DNA from: JBLHHI01 sp047614125 | Lineage (GTDB): Bacteria > Bacteroidota > Bacteroidia > NS11-12g > UBA9320 | NCBI GenBank assembly: GCA_047614125.1 | Contig: JBLHHI010000019.1 | Span: 1-35,012 of the forward strand | Direction: 5' to 3' | Length of the DNA: 35,012 nt | Part shown: positions 17,799 to 25,173 of the stretch, in pieces | Numbering within the stretch: the stretch's first letter is position 1 | Layout: every line of letters begins with the position of its first letter | Made by a program: the position numbers and the translations under genes | The notes under the pieces: generated by a model | The model's database searches: none | Told to the model about the DNA's origin: nothing | What the model saw: the letters and a program-made list of their open reading frames with translations, nothing else

Positions 17799-18771
17799 TA
17801 ATCAAATTTTTTCGGTCGAAAACCATCAGTTTAACGAGTTGGCCTTAAAAATATTTCATTTCCAAGCCGAGCAAAACGAGGTGTATAAAACCTATCTAAC
17901 ACACTTACAAATTAAACCAAGGGATGTTAGAAACGTATCGGAAATTCCTTTTTTACCCATCGACTTTTTTAAAACGCATTCCATTCACTCGGTTCCAATA
18001 CCTGCATCTACTCCCTTTTTTCAGAGCAGTTCTACCACCAAAACAGGGGTGAGCACTCACTACATGCCCAAATCAGAAATCTATAGGCAATCATTTGCAA
18101 CCAGCTTCCATCAATGCTTTGGCAATCCTGCAGATTACTGCATCGTAGCTCTTTTACCCAATTATCTCGAACAACAACATTCATCGTTGGTGTATATGGT
18201 TAGCCACCTCATTGAGCAAAGTTTAGACCCCGACAGTGGTTTTTTCTTACATAACACCGACAAACTCATTGAAGCAATACGCGCAAAACTCCATCAAAAA
18301 AAGAAAGTTCTCTTATGGGGTGTTACCTATGCCTTGTTGGACTTGGCTCAAACAAAACCCTTTAAAAATTTGGAGAATCTAACCATTATAGAAACCGGTG
18401 GAATGAAAGGCAGGAGAAGAGAAATGGTTCGAAACGAAGTTCATGAACTATTAAAATTGGGTTTTGGTGTTGATCAAATTGGATCTGAATACGGAATGAC
18501 CGAACTTTTTTCACAGGCCTACAGCCAATCAAACGGATTCTTTACTTGTCCTCCATGGATGCGGGTTCAACTTCGAAACATCGATGACCCATTTTCGACC
18601 GTTACTGCTGGCAAAAGCGGTGGAATAAATGTCATCGATTTGGCAAATCTCACTTCCTGCAGCTTTATTTCAACTTCCGATATCGGACGAATGCATAAAG
18701 ATGATAAATTTGAAATATTGGGAAGATTTGATCACAGCGATGTGAGAGGCTGCAACCTTTTGGTACAATAA
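17779..18771 (+). CDS. LuxE/PaaK-like acyl-protein synthetase (ANL superfamily)
   Basis: From GTG 17779 the protein is 330 residues. It has the elements of the LuxE family of acyl-activating enzymes: phosphate-binding loop SSSTTKTGVSTHYM (83-96), ETGGMKGRRREM (205-216), GSEYGMTELFSQAY (235-248, the ANL 'YGxTE' motif) and the closing DIGRM...FEILGRFDHSDVRG (301-324). These enzymes adenylate a carboxylic acid and pass it to a thiol or protein carrier; the acid here is unknown. No ATG is available. GTG 17779 lies 3 codons before the residues (IDINQIF) where homologues usually begin. An upstream TTG (17770) and a further GTG (17668) would increase the overlap with the divergent lipoprotein gene. 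The barrel gene follows after 7 bases. Confidence 0.82.
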   Translation: MKLPIDINQIFSVENHQFNELALKIFHFQAEQNEVYKTYLTHLQIKPRDVRNVSEIPFLPIDFFKTHSIHSVPIPASTPFFQSSSTTKTGVSTHYMPKSEIYRQSFATSFHQCFGNPADYCIVALLPNYLEQQHSSLVYMVSHLIEQSLDPDSGFFLHNTDKLIEAIRAKLHQKKKVLLWGVTYALLDLAQTKPFKNLENLTIIETGGMKGRRREMVRNEVHELLKLGFGVDQIGSEYGMTELFSQAYSQSNGFFTCPPWMRVQLRNIDDPFSTVTAGKSGGINVIDLANLTSCSFISTSDIGRMHKDDKFEILGRFDHSDVRGCNLLVQ

Positions 18772-18778
18772 TTCCAAC

Positions 18779-19594
18779 ATGATTTCAACGAACTTGAAAC
18801 TAGTATTCATTACAACCGCCTTTTTAATGGTAAATCTAGGTGCGTTTGCCTTTCAAGACACCATTTTGGTTGAACGTGCGCCAGCATATTTTAGACTTTC
18901 CTCAGGATCAAAGTTTTACAAGAAGCCCCAATTTCAAATCGAAAGTGGAAAGGCTCAACTTTGGAGCAATTCCACCAAAGCTTCTCCTTTTCTTGGCTTG
19001 GGTTTCGACTTCGTTTTATTTGAAAAAAGCAAGTGGACCAACACGTGGTTGTTGCGCACAGATCTTGGTGTAACCGCATATAGGTACGAGATGTTTGGCA
19101 GCTTAGATCGAGATGAATTTAGCTTAGATGATGATGTGCGTTGGTCTCTATCCAGTACTCTTCCATCATGGGAGGCGGGTGCATCACTCCTTCGACAACA
19201 AGTTTGGAGAGAAAAATCGAGGATATACTTCGGGCTTGGCATTACGGCTCAAAGCATCGAATTCGATAAAATTGATTTAAATGCATCGGCGGTTGTAATT
19301 CGAAATGGAGTTCCAAAACATGAATCCATCATATCTCATGGATTTAATGGCGGCTTTGAAACCAACCCTAGAAGTAAATCATTTAACACCATCATCCGCG
19401 TTGGTATAAGCCATGTTTTGCCCAATCAAAATCAATTGCAATTTGGATTGAGAATAGTTCCCGCGAACAACGATCCGGTAACGGAAAGCTTTGACATCAA
19501 CCTTGGGCCTTCTGCCAACATTGCCCTTAGCAAAAGCTATTTTGGATTTGAAATGAGCTACTCATTCAATTATAATTACAAGGAATTTCGTTAA
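18779..19594 (+). CDS. Putative outer-membrane beta-barrel protein
   Basis: This 271-residue protein has a signal peptide (MISTNLKLVFITTAFLMVNLGAFA, cleaved around AFAFQ). Alternating hydrophobic/polar strands with many aromatic ends follow, for example FLGLGFDFVLFEKSKWTNTWLLRTDLGV, RIYFGLGITAQSIEFDKI, NTIIRVGISHVLP and YFGFEMSYSFNYNYKEF near the C-terminus. This is what a small outer-membrane barrel looks like, but no family was recognised. It begins 7 bases after the acyl-protein synthetase, so the two are co-transcribed. Downstream, an inverted repeat (19617-19669) separates it from the convergent cytochrome-monooxygenase gene. Confidence 0.68.
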   Translation: MISTNLKLVFITTAFLMVNLGAFAFQDTILVERAPAYFRLSSGSKFYKKPQFQIESGKAQLWSNSTKASPFLGLGFDFVLFEKSKWTNTWLLRTDLGVTAYRYEMFGSLDRDEFSLDDDVRWSLSSTLPSWEAGASLLRQQVWREKSRIYFGLGITAQSIEFDKIDLNASAVVIRNGVPKHESIISHGFNGGFETNPRSKSFNTIIRVGISHVLPNQNQLQFGLRIVPANNDPVTESFDINLGPSANIALSKSYFGFEMSYSFNYNYKEFR

Positions 19595-19616
19595 ATCGAG
19601 GCTTACTTCACCTCTA

Positions 19617-19644
19617 AACCTGAGTTCGATTCATATTTTGAATT
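19617..19644 (+). repeat. Dispersed repeat, copy 1 (28 bp, identical to 34784-34811)
   Basis: The unit begins AACCTGAGTTCGATT and continues with an A/T-rich tail. All 28 bases are identical to the copy at 34784-34811; its first 22 bases match the copy at 34883-34904 and its first 15 match the one at 21131. It lies in the 58-base gap between convergent genes. Confidence 0.8.
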
Positions 19645-19669
19645 TTAAAAGATTAATCAAACTCAGGTT
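19617..19669. terminator. Inverted repeat between convergent genes, possible bidirectional terminator
   Basis: AACCTGAGTTCGATT (19617-19631) pairs with AATCAAACTCAGGTT (19655-19669), 14 of 15 positions, around an A/T-rich 23-base loop. The right arm encodes the last codons (EPEFD) and stop of the minus-strand gene. No clear U tract is seen, so the terminator role is a guess. Confidence 0.4.
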
Positions 19670-21071
19670 CTAAAGAAACAACCTCATCTCCAGCCTGGTA
19701 CGGCAAATAGGTGATGATAAACTGAAACATTTCATCGGTTGTACGCATGCCGGCTCCAGATTTATCGTAACGCTCGGTTACTTTTCTTGGCGGATCGAAC
19801 GGATTGTTTTTATTAGCCGATGTATTATTGAACGTGGCTTCAACCACAATCACAGATTGTGCTGGAATTTTTAACATGGTTTGATATGTATAAAAGTATT
19901 GCCATCTAAAATCCCATCGATTGATGCGTATGAGCGGAATGGTATCGGAATTGGGAGTTACAGCATACGACACAATTCGCTGACCCAACAAATGCATGTG
20001 CGGATTTACCGTTAGTACACTAATATCATTCGGTATCCGAAAGCTGGTTTTAAAGGTCATTACGGTATCGGGTAGAATAACCAAGGGTGGCAAAATCGGA
20101 CTCACACCATTGGTACCCAACATCAATTCGCTGGTTGGTCGGGTGGGCCTGGTAGCGCTAAAAAATAGGTTGTAATGCGATTTATCGACGGCATCTTTTT
20201 GAATGGGTGCATAGTGGATATCGTTTGCAACCAATGCCGATTGCCGATTGATCTTAAATCCACCAACCCCCTCCGGATATATCGTTCCAATTACTCCAGG
20301 AAGATAGTTAACGGCGCTGTGAACTCGTTCTGGCTTGCTCCCATCGTCGTTAAAAAGACGCAGCGACTCAAACGCTTCCAAGTACGCCTCTGGGTGCTGA
20401 TCCTCGTCGGCTACATAGGTGCCATATCGAACATCGGCTTTTTTATCATCATCGTAATTGAGCAAGTGACCATTCAAGTGGTGAACTATTTGATCCTTTC
20501 CGGGCACAAATTCAATGGCTCTTATAAAAGTATCTTTCGGAAGAACAATGGGAGATTTAACCACAAAAAACTTGTCTCTATTGTTTCCTTCAATTTCGAT
20601 GGGTTCGAGGTAAATGGTTAAATCGGGCTGACCTAAGTTCGATAAATCATGAAACTTAGGCAAAGCTCTTAACTGGGCCGAGTCTCCAAATAAGCAGTCT
20701 TGATCTACCCATTTTCGAATCGTTCTTCGCTCCAAGTCTGTTAAAACGTTTTCGCCAATAAAGTGGCTGTAGCTCGGATCGGCAGGCCATGGCGGCATAA
20801 TTCCATCCATTACCACCTTGGCAATGGTTTTCTTTTTCCGAATTACTTCGTTGTAGTCCGTAAATGAAAAAGGGGCTGTTCCGTTGGGCCTATGGCAGCT
20901 CAAGCAATGATCGTTTATGAGCGGTGCAATGTGTTTGGTGTAGGTTACGTAAGGAGGCAATGCCTCATCGCCCATTATTCCTTTTTTTAAGAATCTAAAA
21001 ACCAGCAGCGTGCATACGAGTGAAAGCGTTAGAAGTAGAAATATTCGCTTTTTGGATACCGGTTTAGCCAT
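19653..21071 (-). CDS. Membrane-anchored cytochrome c fused to PHM-like type II copper monooxygenase
   Basis: The 472-residue protein starts with a membrane segment (FLLLTLSLVCTLLVFRFL, 11-28). A cytochrome c domain with heme motif CLSCH (56-60) follows, then the MPPWPAD segment typical of this class. Residues ~150-472 follow the two-domain copper fold of peptidylglycine/dopamine monooxygenases. All six expected ligands can be placed: HH 197-198 and His286 (DIHY) for CuA/CuH, and His358/His360 (NPHMHLLG) and Met448 (TDEMFQFIITY) for CuB/CuM. It should face the periplasm or cell surface, with the heme as possible electron donor; the substrate is unknown. On the same strand, beyond the MBOAT pair, lie a redoxin lipoprotein and a TPR gene with which such proteins are often linked. 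The stop codon lies in one arm of a dispersed inverted repeat. Confidence 0.85.
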   Translation of the reverse strand: MAKPVSKKRIFLLLTLSLVCTLLVFRFLKKGIMGDEALPPYVTYTKHIAPLINDHCLSCHRPNGTAPFSFTDYNEVIRKKKTIAKVVMDGIMPPWPADPSYSHFIGENVLTDLERRTIRKWVDQDCLFGDSAQLRALPKFHDLSNLGQPDLTIYLEPIEIEGNNRDKFFVVKSPIVLPKDTFIRAIEFVPGKDQIVHHLNGHLLNYDDDKKADVRYGTYVADEDQHPEAYLEAFESLRLFNDDGSKPERVHSAVNYLPGVIGTIYPEGVGGFKINRQSALVANDIHYAPIQKDAVDKSHYNLFFSATRPTRPTSELMLGTNGVSPILPPLVILPDTVMTFKTSFRIPNDISVLTVNPHMHLLGQRIVSYAVTPNSDTIPLIRINRWDFRWQYFYTYQTMLKIPAQSVIVVEATFNNTSANKNNPFDPPRKVTERYDKSGAGMRTTDEMFQFIITYLPYQAGDEVVSLEPEFD

Positions 21072-21102
21072 AGTGCAAATTTAAGGTAGTTGTGGGAATT
21101 TT

Positions 21103-21122
21103 CCCCGAGCTGAAGCACGGGG
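21103..21122. repeat. 20-bp hairpin repeat, left copy
   Basis: CCCCGAGCTGAAGCACGGGG is a near-perfect palindrome (CCCCG and GCT arms with one A/A mismatch, GA loop). An identical copy in the same orientation is at 23605-23624, so the two bracket the MBOAT/SGNH pair. A degenerate third copy (15 of 20) lies at 21167-21186. It resembles a REP-type element. Confidence 0.8.
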
Positions 21123-21130
21123 TTATTCAT

Positions 21131-21145
21131 AACCTGAGTTCGATT
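21131..21145 (+). repeat. Dispersed repeat, partial copy
   Basis: AACCTGAGTTCGATT is identical to the first 15 bases of the repeats at 19617, 34784 and 34883. It follows the 20-bp hairpin repeat by 8 bases, inside the divergent gap 21072-21260. Confidence 0.7.
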
Positions 21146-21166
21146 AATCGTGATCGAGTCTATATC

Positions 21167-21186
21167 CACCGAGTACAAGCACGGGT
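21167..21186. repeat. Degenerate copy of the 20-bp hairpin repeat
   Basis: CACCGAGTACAAGCACGGGT matches the 21103 unit at 15 of 20 positions. Both units are followed by TTATTCATA, so a ~64-base segment appears to be an imperfect tandem duplication. Confidence 0.6.
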
Positions 21187-21260
21187 TTATTCATACCGTT
21201 TTCTAAAAGTTGTTGTAATCCACACAAATCCATCAAAATCAGTAATTTCGTCCAGCACAA

Positions 21261-22679
21261 ATGATTTTTAACTCCGGCGTATTTCTTGCTTTTTTTGTGG
21301 CCTTTTACGTGCTCTATTGGTTTATAAATCAGCGCGGTACGGTTACTATTCGCAACATATTCCTTCTTCTTAGCAGCTACATCTTTTACGGGTATTGGGA
21401 CGTGCGCTTTTTAGCGCTCATTGCAGCCAGCTCATTGCTCGACTTCTTTCTTGCGCACAAAATTTCGGAAAGCACGTCTGCAAAAACTCGAAAACGGTTG
21501 CTCTTCCTCAGTGTGGCTTTTAACATTGGCTTGCTGGCTGGATTCAAGTATTTAAACTTCTTTATTGAAGGCCTTTCTCATTTGTTTACCACCGTAGGAA
21601 TTCCGCACAGTCTTACCACCCTTTCCATTATACTTCCCGTTGGTTTATCGTTCTACACCTTCCAAACCTTGAGCTATACCATCGATGTTTACAATAAAAA
21701 CATCTTACCCGAAAAGAAGCTCCTGAGCTTTATGAGCTATGTTTCGTTTTTCCCTCAGTTGGTGGCCGGCCCCATAGAGCGCGCAAGTGATATGTTGCCT
21801 CAATTTGCTGAAAAGAAGATTTTTAATAAGGTGGGTTTTGCATCCGGCTGTAGGCTCATTCTATGGGGACTTTTTCTAAAAGTGGTAATCGCCGACAACA
21901 TGGGCATAATTGCGGATTCTTTTTTGGAAATCAATGTTTTTAATGGAACGGCAGCCTTAGTTGGAACGCTTGCTTTTTCGTTTCAGATCTACGGCGATTT
22001 TGCCGGTTACTCAACCATTGCCATCGGTTTAGGACAATTGCTCGGATTTTCACTTTCCGACAATTTTCGATCACCCTATTTCTCTGCTCGTTTACGCGAA
22101 TTTTGGCAACGTTGGCACATTACCTTGTCAACTTGGTTCAGAGATTACGTCTACATTCCATTGGGTGGAAGTCGATTTTCAAACTACATAAATGCTCGCA
22201 ACATCCTGATTACCTTTGGTTTATCCGGTTTATGGCACGGCAACAATCTCACCTTTGCCATTTGGGGCCTGGGACACGGTATTTTGTTAATTGCAGAACG
22301 ACGTTTTGTAAAATCCAATGAAACGAAATGGTTTCACAGCCTCGTAGTATTTATCCTCGTAACCTTACTTTGGATCCCCTTTAGAGCCGAATCGGTTTCG
22401 CACATGATGAGCATCGCATCGAGTATATCCAACTTTAGCAGTTATTCCAGCTTGGTTTCATCTAGGTTGGGTTTTAATACTGCCTGGTTTGTTACCTTGC
22501 TTTTGTTGGTAGTGCTTTGGATGCTGGTAGAACGCAGGCTTTTAAATATGCGATTTGATCATTGGCTGAACTGTTTTACACCCGCAAAGCGGTATGTGGT
22601 TTACTTTGCTTTGATCTTGGTTATCCTTGTTTTCGGACAATTGAGTATAAAACCCAGTTTCATTTATTTTCAATTTTAA
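21261..22679 (+). CDS. MBOAT-family membrane O-acyltransferase (AlgI/DltB-like)
   Basis: This is a 472-residue polytopic membrane protein. Conserved MBOAT blocks are FYTFQTLSYTIDVY (131-144), FFPQLVAGPIERASDMLPQF (163-182), FWQRWHITLSTWFRDYVYIP (281-300) and LSGLWHGNNLTFAIWG (321-336). The last contains the catalytic-type His326. AlgI/DltB-type MBOATs move acyl groups across the membrane onto extracellular polymers, working with an SGNH-like partner; such a partner is encoded 5 bases downstream. The polymer (exopolysaccharide, lipid-linked glycan or peptidoglycan) cannot be told. The gene runs opposite to its neighbours on both sides, and the pair is bracketed by identical hairpin repeats. 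A near-match -7 box (TAATTTCG, 21243-21250) precedes the ATG. Confidence 0.93.
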   Translation: MIFNSGVFLAFFVAFYVLYWFINQRGTVTIRNIFLLLSSYIFYGYWDVRFLALIAASSLLDFFLAHKISESTSAKTRKRLLFLSVAFNIGLLAGFKYLNFFIEGLSHLFTTVGIPHSLTTLSIILPVGLSFYTFQTLSYTIDVYNKNILPEKKLLSFMSYVSFFPQLVAGPIERASDMLPQFAEKKIFNKVGFASGCRLILWGLFLKVVIADNMGIIADSFLEINVFNGTAALVGTLAFSFQIYGDFAGYSTIAIGLGQLLGFSLSDNFRSPYFSARLREFWQRWHITLSTWFRDYVYIPLGGSRFSNYINARNILITFGLSGLWHGNNLTFAIWGLGHGILLIAERRFVKSNETKWFHSLVVFILVTLLWIPFRAESVSHMMSIASSISNFSSYSSLVSSRLGFNTAWFVTLLLLVVLWMLVERRLLNMRFDHWLNCFTPAKRYVVYFALILVILVFGQLSIKPSFIYFQF

Positions 22680-22684
22680 GTGCC

Positions 22685-23587
22685 ATGAAAAGAAACTTGT
22701 TCAAACTCATTCTAATCATTGTGCCAATTATGTTGATAGTAGGATGGTTGCCAGAGGCAGACATCGATCGCTACGGCGGTTTAAAAGGTGAATGCAGTGA
22801 GCGCAGTGTTTGGATGTATGGCAGAATATACAAAAACCCTAAACCCATCGATGTTGCCTTTATAGGTTCCTCGCATACCATTAACGCCGTTGAAGATGCA
22901 CTGATAATGCGCGAATCCAAAAATCACATTACAGCCGTTAATCTTGGCTTTTGCAGGTTTGGACGCGATTTTCATTTTCAGCTCATTCAGGATTTAATCG
23001 ATCACAAAAAGGTTAAAACCATTGTGTTAGAAGTAAGCGGAGATGAAAACAGGAGCGGCCATCCCGATTTCCCGTACCTAGGATCTACGAAAAATGTGGT
23101 TGCTTCCTTTCGGTCGAGCAATCCAGAGTATATTCAAAATATTTGGAAACATTTTTTATATAAGATTGAACTTTTTCATGATGCCCTTTGGAAGATTAAG
23201 GATACATCCAAAATCGAAGACTTTCGAGATACTGGCTTCCCCGAATGGGTTGAGCAAGGTTTTCTGCCCAAGATGCCAACCCTTTCTGAATCAGAGCATT
23301 CATCCAACGCTAAAGCAAATATGCCTCGAGTGCCGAAATACTACCTCCACCAAATACAAAAGCTTTGCGATGGCGCCAATGTTGAACTTGTTTATCTCTA
23401 TCTCCCACCGCTAAATTCAAACTTATCGGCCATTGAATTGGAGTTTTACAAGCAAAACACGCGTTTGCTTATTCCACCTAAAGAACTTTTAGAAGACCAT
23501 ACAAAACGAATTGACCGACATCATTTTAATCATGCTGGTGCAATCGCTTTATCGAGGTGGTTGATTGGGGAGTTGGGAGCGAATTAA
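22685..23587 (+). CDS. SGNH hydrolase-like partner of the MBOAT acyltransferase
   Basis: From ATG 22685 the protein is 300 residues. It starts with an N-terminal membrane anchor (LFKLILIIVPIMLIVGWLP, 5-23) that would place the rest outside the cytoplasmic membrane. Residues 57-65 (VAFIGSSHT) fit the nucleophile block of DltD/AlgJ-like SGNH proteins. DRHHFNHAG (277-285) fits the Asp-x-x-His block near the C-terminus, giving a plausible Ser-His-Asp triad of Ser63 (or Ser62), His280 and Asp277. Such proteins finish acyl transfer to the polymer delivered by MBOAT partners. The start lies 5 bases after the MBOAT stop, so the two are an operon. The frame is open further upstream, but that part only shadows the MBOAT C-terminus. 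Confidence 0.82.
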   Translation: MKRNLFKLILIIVPIMLIVGWLPEADIDRYGGLKGECSERSVWMYGRIYKNPKPIDVAFIGSSHTINAVEDALIMRESKNHITAVNLGFCRFGRDFHFQLIQDLIDHKKVKTIVLEVSGDENRSGHPDFPYLGSTKNVVASFRSSNPEYIQNIWKHFLYKIELFHDALWKIKDTSKIEDFRDTGFPEWVEQGFLPKMPTLSESEHSSNAKANMPRVPKYYLHQIQKLCDGANVELVYLYLPPLNSNLSAIELEFYKQNTRLLIPPKELLEDHTKRIDRHHFNHAGAIALSRWLIGELGAN

Positions 23588-23604
23588 TGGGCTTCTTGTG
23601 CAAT

Positions 23605-23624
23605 CCCCGAGCTGAAGCACGGGG
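23605..23624. repeat. 20-bp hairpin repeat, right copy
   Basis: CCCCGAGCTGAAGCACGGGG is identical to 21103-21122 and in the same orientation, 17 bases past the SGNH stop. Without a following T run it is a poor intrinsic terminator, which supports a repeat-element reading. Confidence 0.8.
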
Positions 23625-23693
23625 TAAAGCATACATAACATTCAATCCAACGGACGTATGTACTAATTCTGTAAATTGAATTCACAATTTCGA

Positions 23694-24551
23694 TTAAGCA
23701 GAGTCTGACCAATTATCCATCCAATACTTAGAAAATTGAGGCTGGTAGAGTTGAATTTTTAGTGCATCATTTTCTAAAATCGAAACCGATGAATCCGTCC
23801 ATTCCAGTGTGTATTGTTTTGATCCACCTGAATAAAAAAGAGATACCGCCTTCAACAAGTTTGACTCATACTTGAAGTCATAAACTCGTTTTTCCTTTTC
23901 TTTCACTTTTTCAACTCTAACAATCCTACCAATTGAATCGTAGTCTATGCTACAACCAATCCCTTCGGTTTCACTTTTTACACTGATGAGTTGCTTATTG
24001 CGATAAACAAAATTGCGTCGAATTGCAAGATTGCCCAGATTATCATCAAGGCGGCAGATGTATTCATTTGTTCCGCACTTTATATACTTGAAATTGCTGT
24101 AAAAATCATCTTTATAACCAATTTTTAAAGTATTCCCGTATTTGTCGTTTTTTCGAGTTGTGAACCCTTGAGGGCGGCTGAATAAATGGTCGCTGCTTAT
24201 TGCTCCTTCTTCAATCTTAGCAACGTTCCCAAATTTGTCAAGACTTAGTGTGCTTAAGTATGTCATTGACTCATAGGTTTTTTCGTCAAAGCGATACATA
24301 TCTGTAATGGTTGCACTGTCCAACCTTAAAACGTTCAATGTGTGATTTATCCTTTTTGAAACCTGTCCTAATTCGTTGTAAACCACCAAGCTATCATAAC
24401 TGCCAAATAAAATATGTTGAACAAAGAATTGCTCTTCCTCAAAAATTGGGAAGGATACTTCCCTATCAACTGAAGAACAACAAGATGCAAGACAAACCAA
24501 CATTGTAATCACGACCAGTACCTTCTCGACTCTATTTTTTTGTTTCAACAA
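23694..24551 (-). CDS. Hypothetical lipoprotein with YD/RHS-like repeats
   Basis: This 285-residue protein has a hydrophobic signal (VLVVITMLVCLASC) ending in a lipobox. Repeated short units with an aromatic-Asp-x-x-Gly pattern follow: VYNELGQVSKRI, LDKFGNVAKIEE, KNDKYGNTLKI, LDDNLGNLAIRR and YDSIGRIVRVEKV. This is the pattern of YD/RHS-like wall repeats in many small Bacteroidota proteins. It is far too short for a toxin-bearing Rhs protein, so a surface lipoprotein is the safest description. No ATG is available upstream of the signal; TTG (24549-24551) is the likely start, since an in-frame TAA lies 12 bases further up. It lies 36 bases after the redoxin gene on the same strand and may share its transcript. 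Confidence 0.65.
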   Translation of the reverse strand: MLKQKNRVEKVLVVITMLVCLASCCSSVDREVSFPIFEEEQFFVQHILFGSYDSLVVYNELGQVSKRINHTLNVLRLDSATITDMYRFDEKTYESMTYLSTLSLDKFGNVAKIEEGAISSDHLFSRPQGFTTRKNDKYGNTLKIGYKDDFYSNFKYIKCGTNEYICRLDDNLGNLAIRRNFVYRNKQLISVKSETEGIGCSIDYDSIGRIVRVEKVKEKEKRVYDFKYESNLLKAVSLFYSGGSKQYTLEWTDSSVSILENDALKIQLYQPQFSKYWMDNWSDSA

Positions 24552-24587
24552 AATGCCTGGGAATTACTAAATCTAAAAGTTCTCATA

Positions 24588-25172
24588 TCATTCCTCAATA
24601 AAACAACCCACCGGCTGAACAAAAGCTCGTTCTATCGCCCTTCCATCTAAATAACGCTCAATGGCGTCTTTTAAATAAAACTGTTTGGGTTCCAACTTCT
24701 TTTGCGCCAAACCAATGGCCCAATCATCGATGGCTCCGTGATACAAAACTTGATGGGCGCTGTCTAATAAAACAAATTCAGGTGTAACACTTGCTTCTGA
24801 ATACTTGGCTAAATGAAAATCAGCATCGTAAATAATGGGCGGTTTAAATTGAAACGAATCGCTAAAATGTTGGATTTCTTCACAGCTGTACAACTTGCCT
24901 GGAACCACACCCAAAAACAGCAAACCACGTTTCGAAAATGAATCTTTGAGCTGGTTGTAACTTTGAACGTATTGTTGAGACAGTGGGCAATCGGGTGCTA
25001 TAAACATCCATACCTCGCCCTTAGCATTTTGGTGATCTAAAACGAGCAGCTTGCGTCCTTCACACGTCTTTCGTTCGTCCCAAGTTGGTGTCTCGCGGCC
25101 TTGATTACATCCAACTAGAACTAATATTGAAATACAAACAATACATTTAAAAAGGTGCATGAACACGCTCAT
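24588..25172 (-). CDS. Thioredoxin-fold (redoxin-like) lipoprotein
   Basis: This 194-residue protein has a signal and lipobox (ISILVLVGC, Cys22). The thioredoxin-like core shows VWMFIAPDCPLSQQY, where a single cysteine (Cys62) replaces the CxxC pair as in peroxiredoxin-type redoxins. It also shows LFLGVVPGK, the cis-Pro loop VTPEFVLLD (129-137), YHGAIDDW (144-151) and a C-terminal VGCFIEE. The ID-D and C-terminal VGC-I features are shared with redoxin domains that in other phyla occur together with cytochrome c/copper monooxygenase domains, such as the one at 19653-21071. It is likely an envelope thiol oxidoreductase or peroxidase. Its ATG lies 1 base after the TPR gene stop, indicating translational coupling. 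Confidence 0.78.
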   Translation of the reverse strand: MSVFMHLFKCIVCISILVLVGCNQGRETPTWDERKTCEGRKLLVLDHQNAKGEVWMFIAPDCPLSQQYVQSYNQLKDSFSKRGLLFLGVVPGKLYSCEEIQHFSDSFQFKPPIIYDADFHLAKYSEASVTPEFVLLDSAHQVLYHGAIDDWAIGLAQKKLEPKQFYLKDAIERYLDGRAIERAFVQPVGCFIEE

Positions 25173-25173
25173 T

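Noticed and set aside
22562..22684. Longer start of the SGNH-like gene at 22562
   Set aside because: This part overlaps the MBOAT C-terminus in another frame, and the ATG at 22685 immediately precedes a clean membrane anchor.
21103..23624. MBOAT/SGNH pair as a transposon with terminal repeats
   Set aside because: The bracketing repeats are direct, not inverted, each is itself a hairpin, no target duplication is evident and no transposase is encoded. Only a repeat-associated insertion is suggested.
23694..24551. Rhs/polymorphic toxin
   Set aside because: At 285 residues with a lipobox and only short YD-like units it lacks the Rhs core, the autoproteolysis motif and a toxin tip, and no immunity gene is adjacent.
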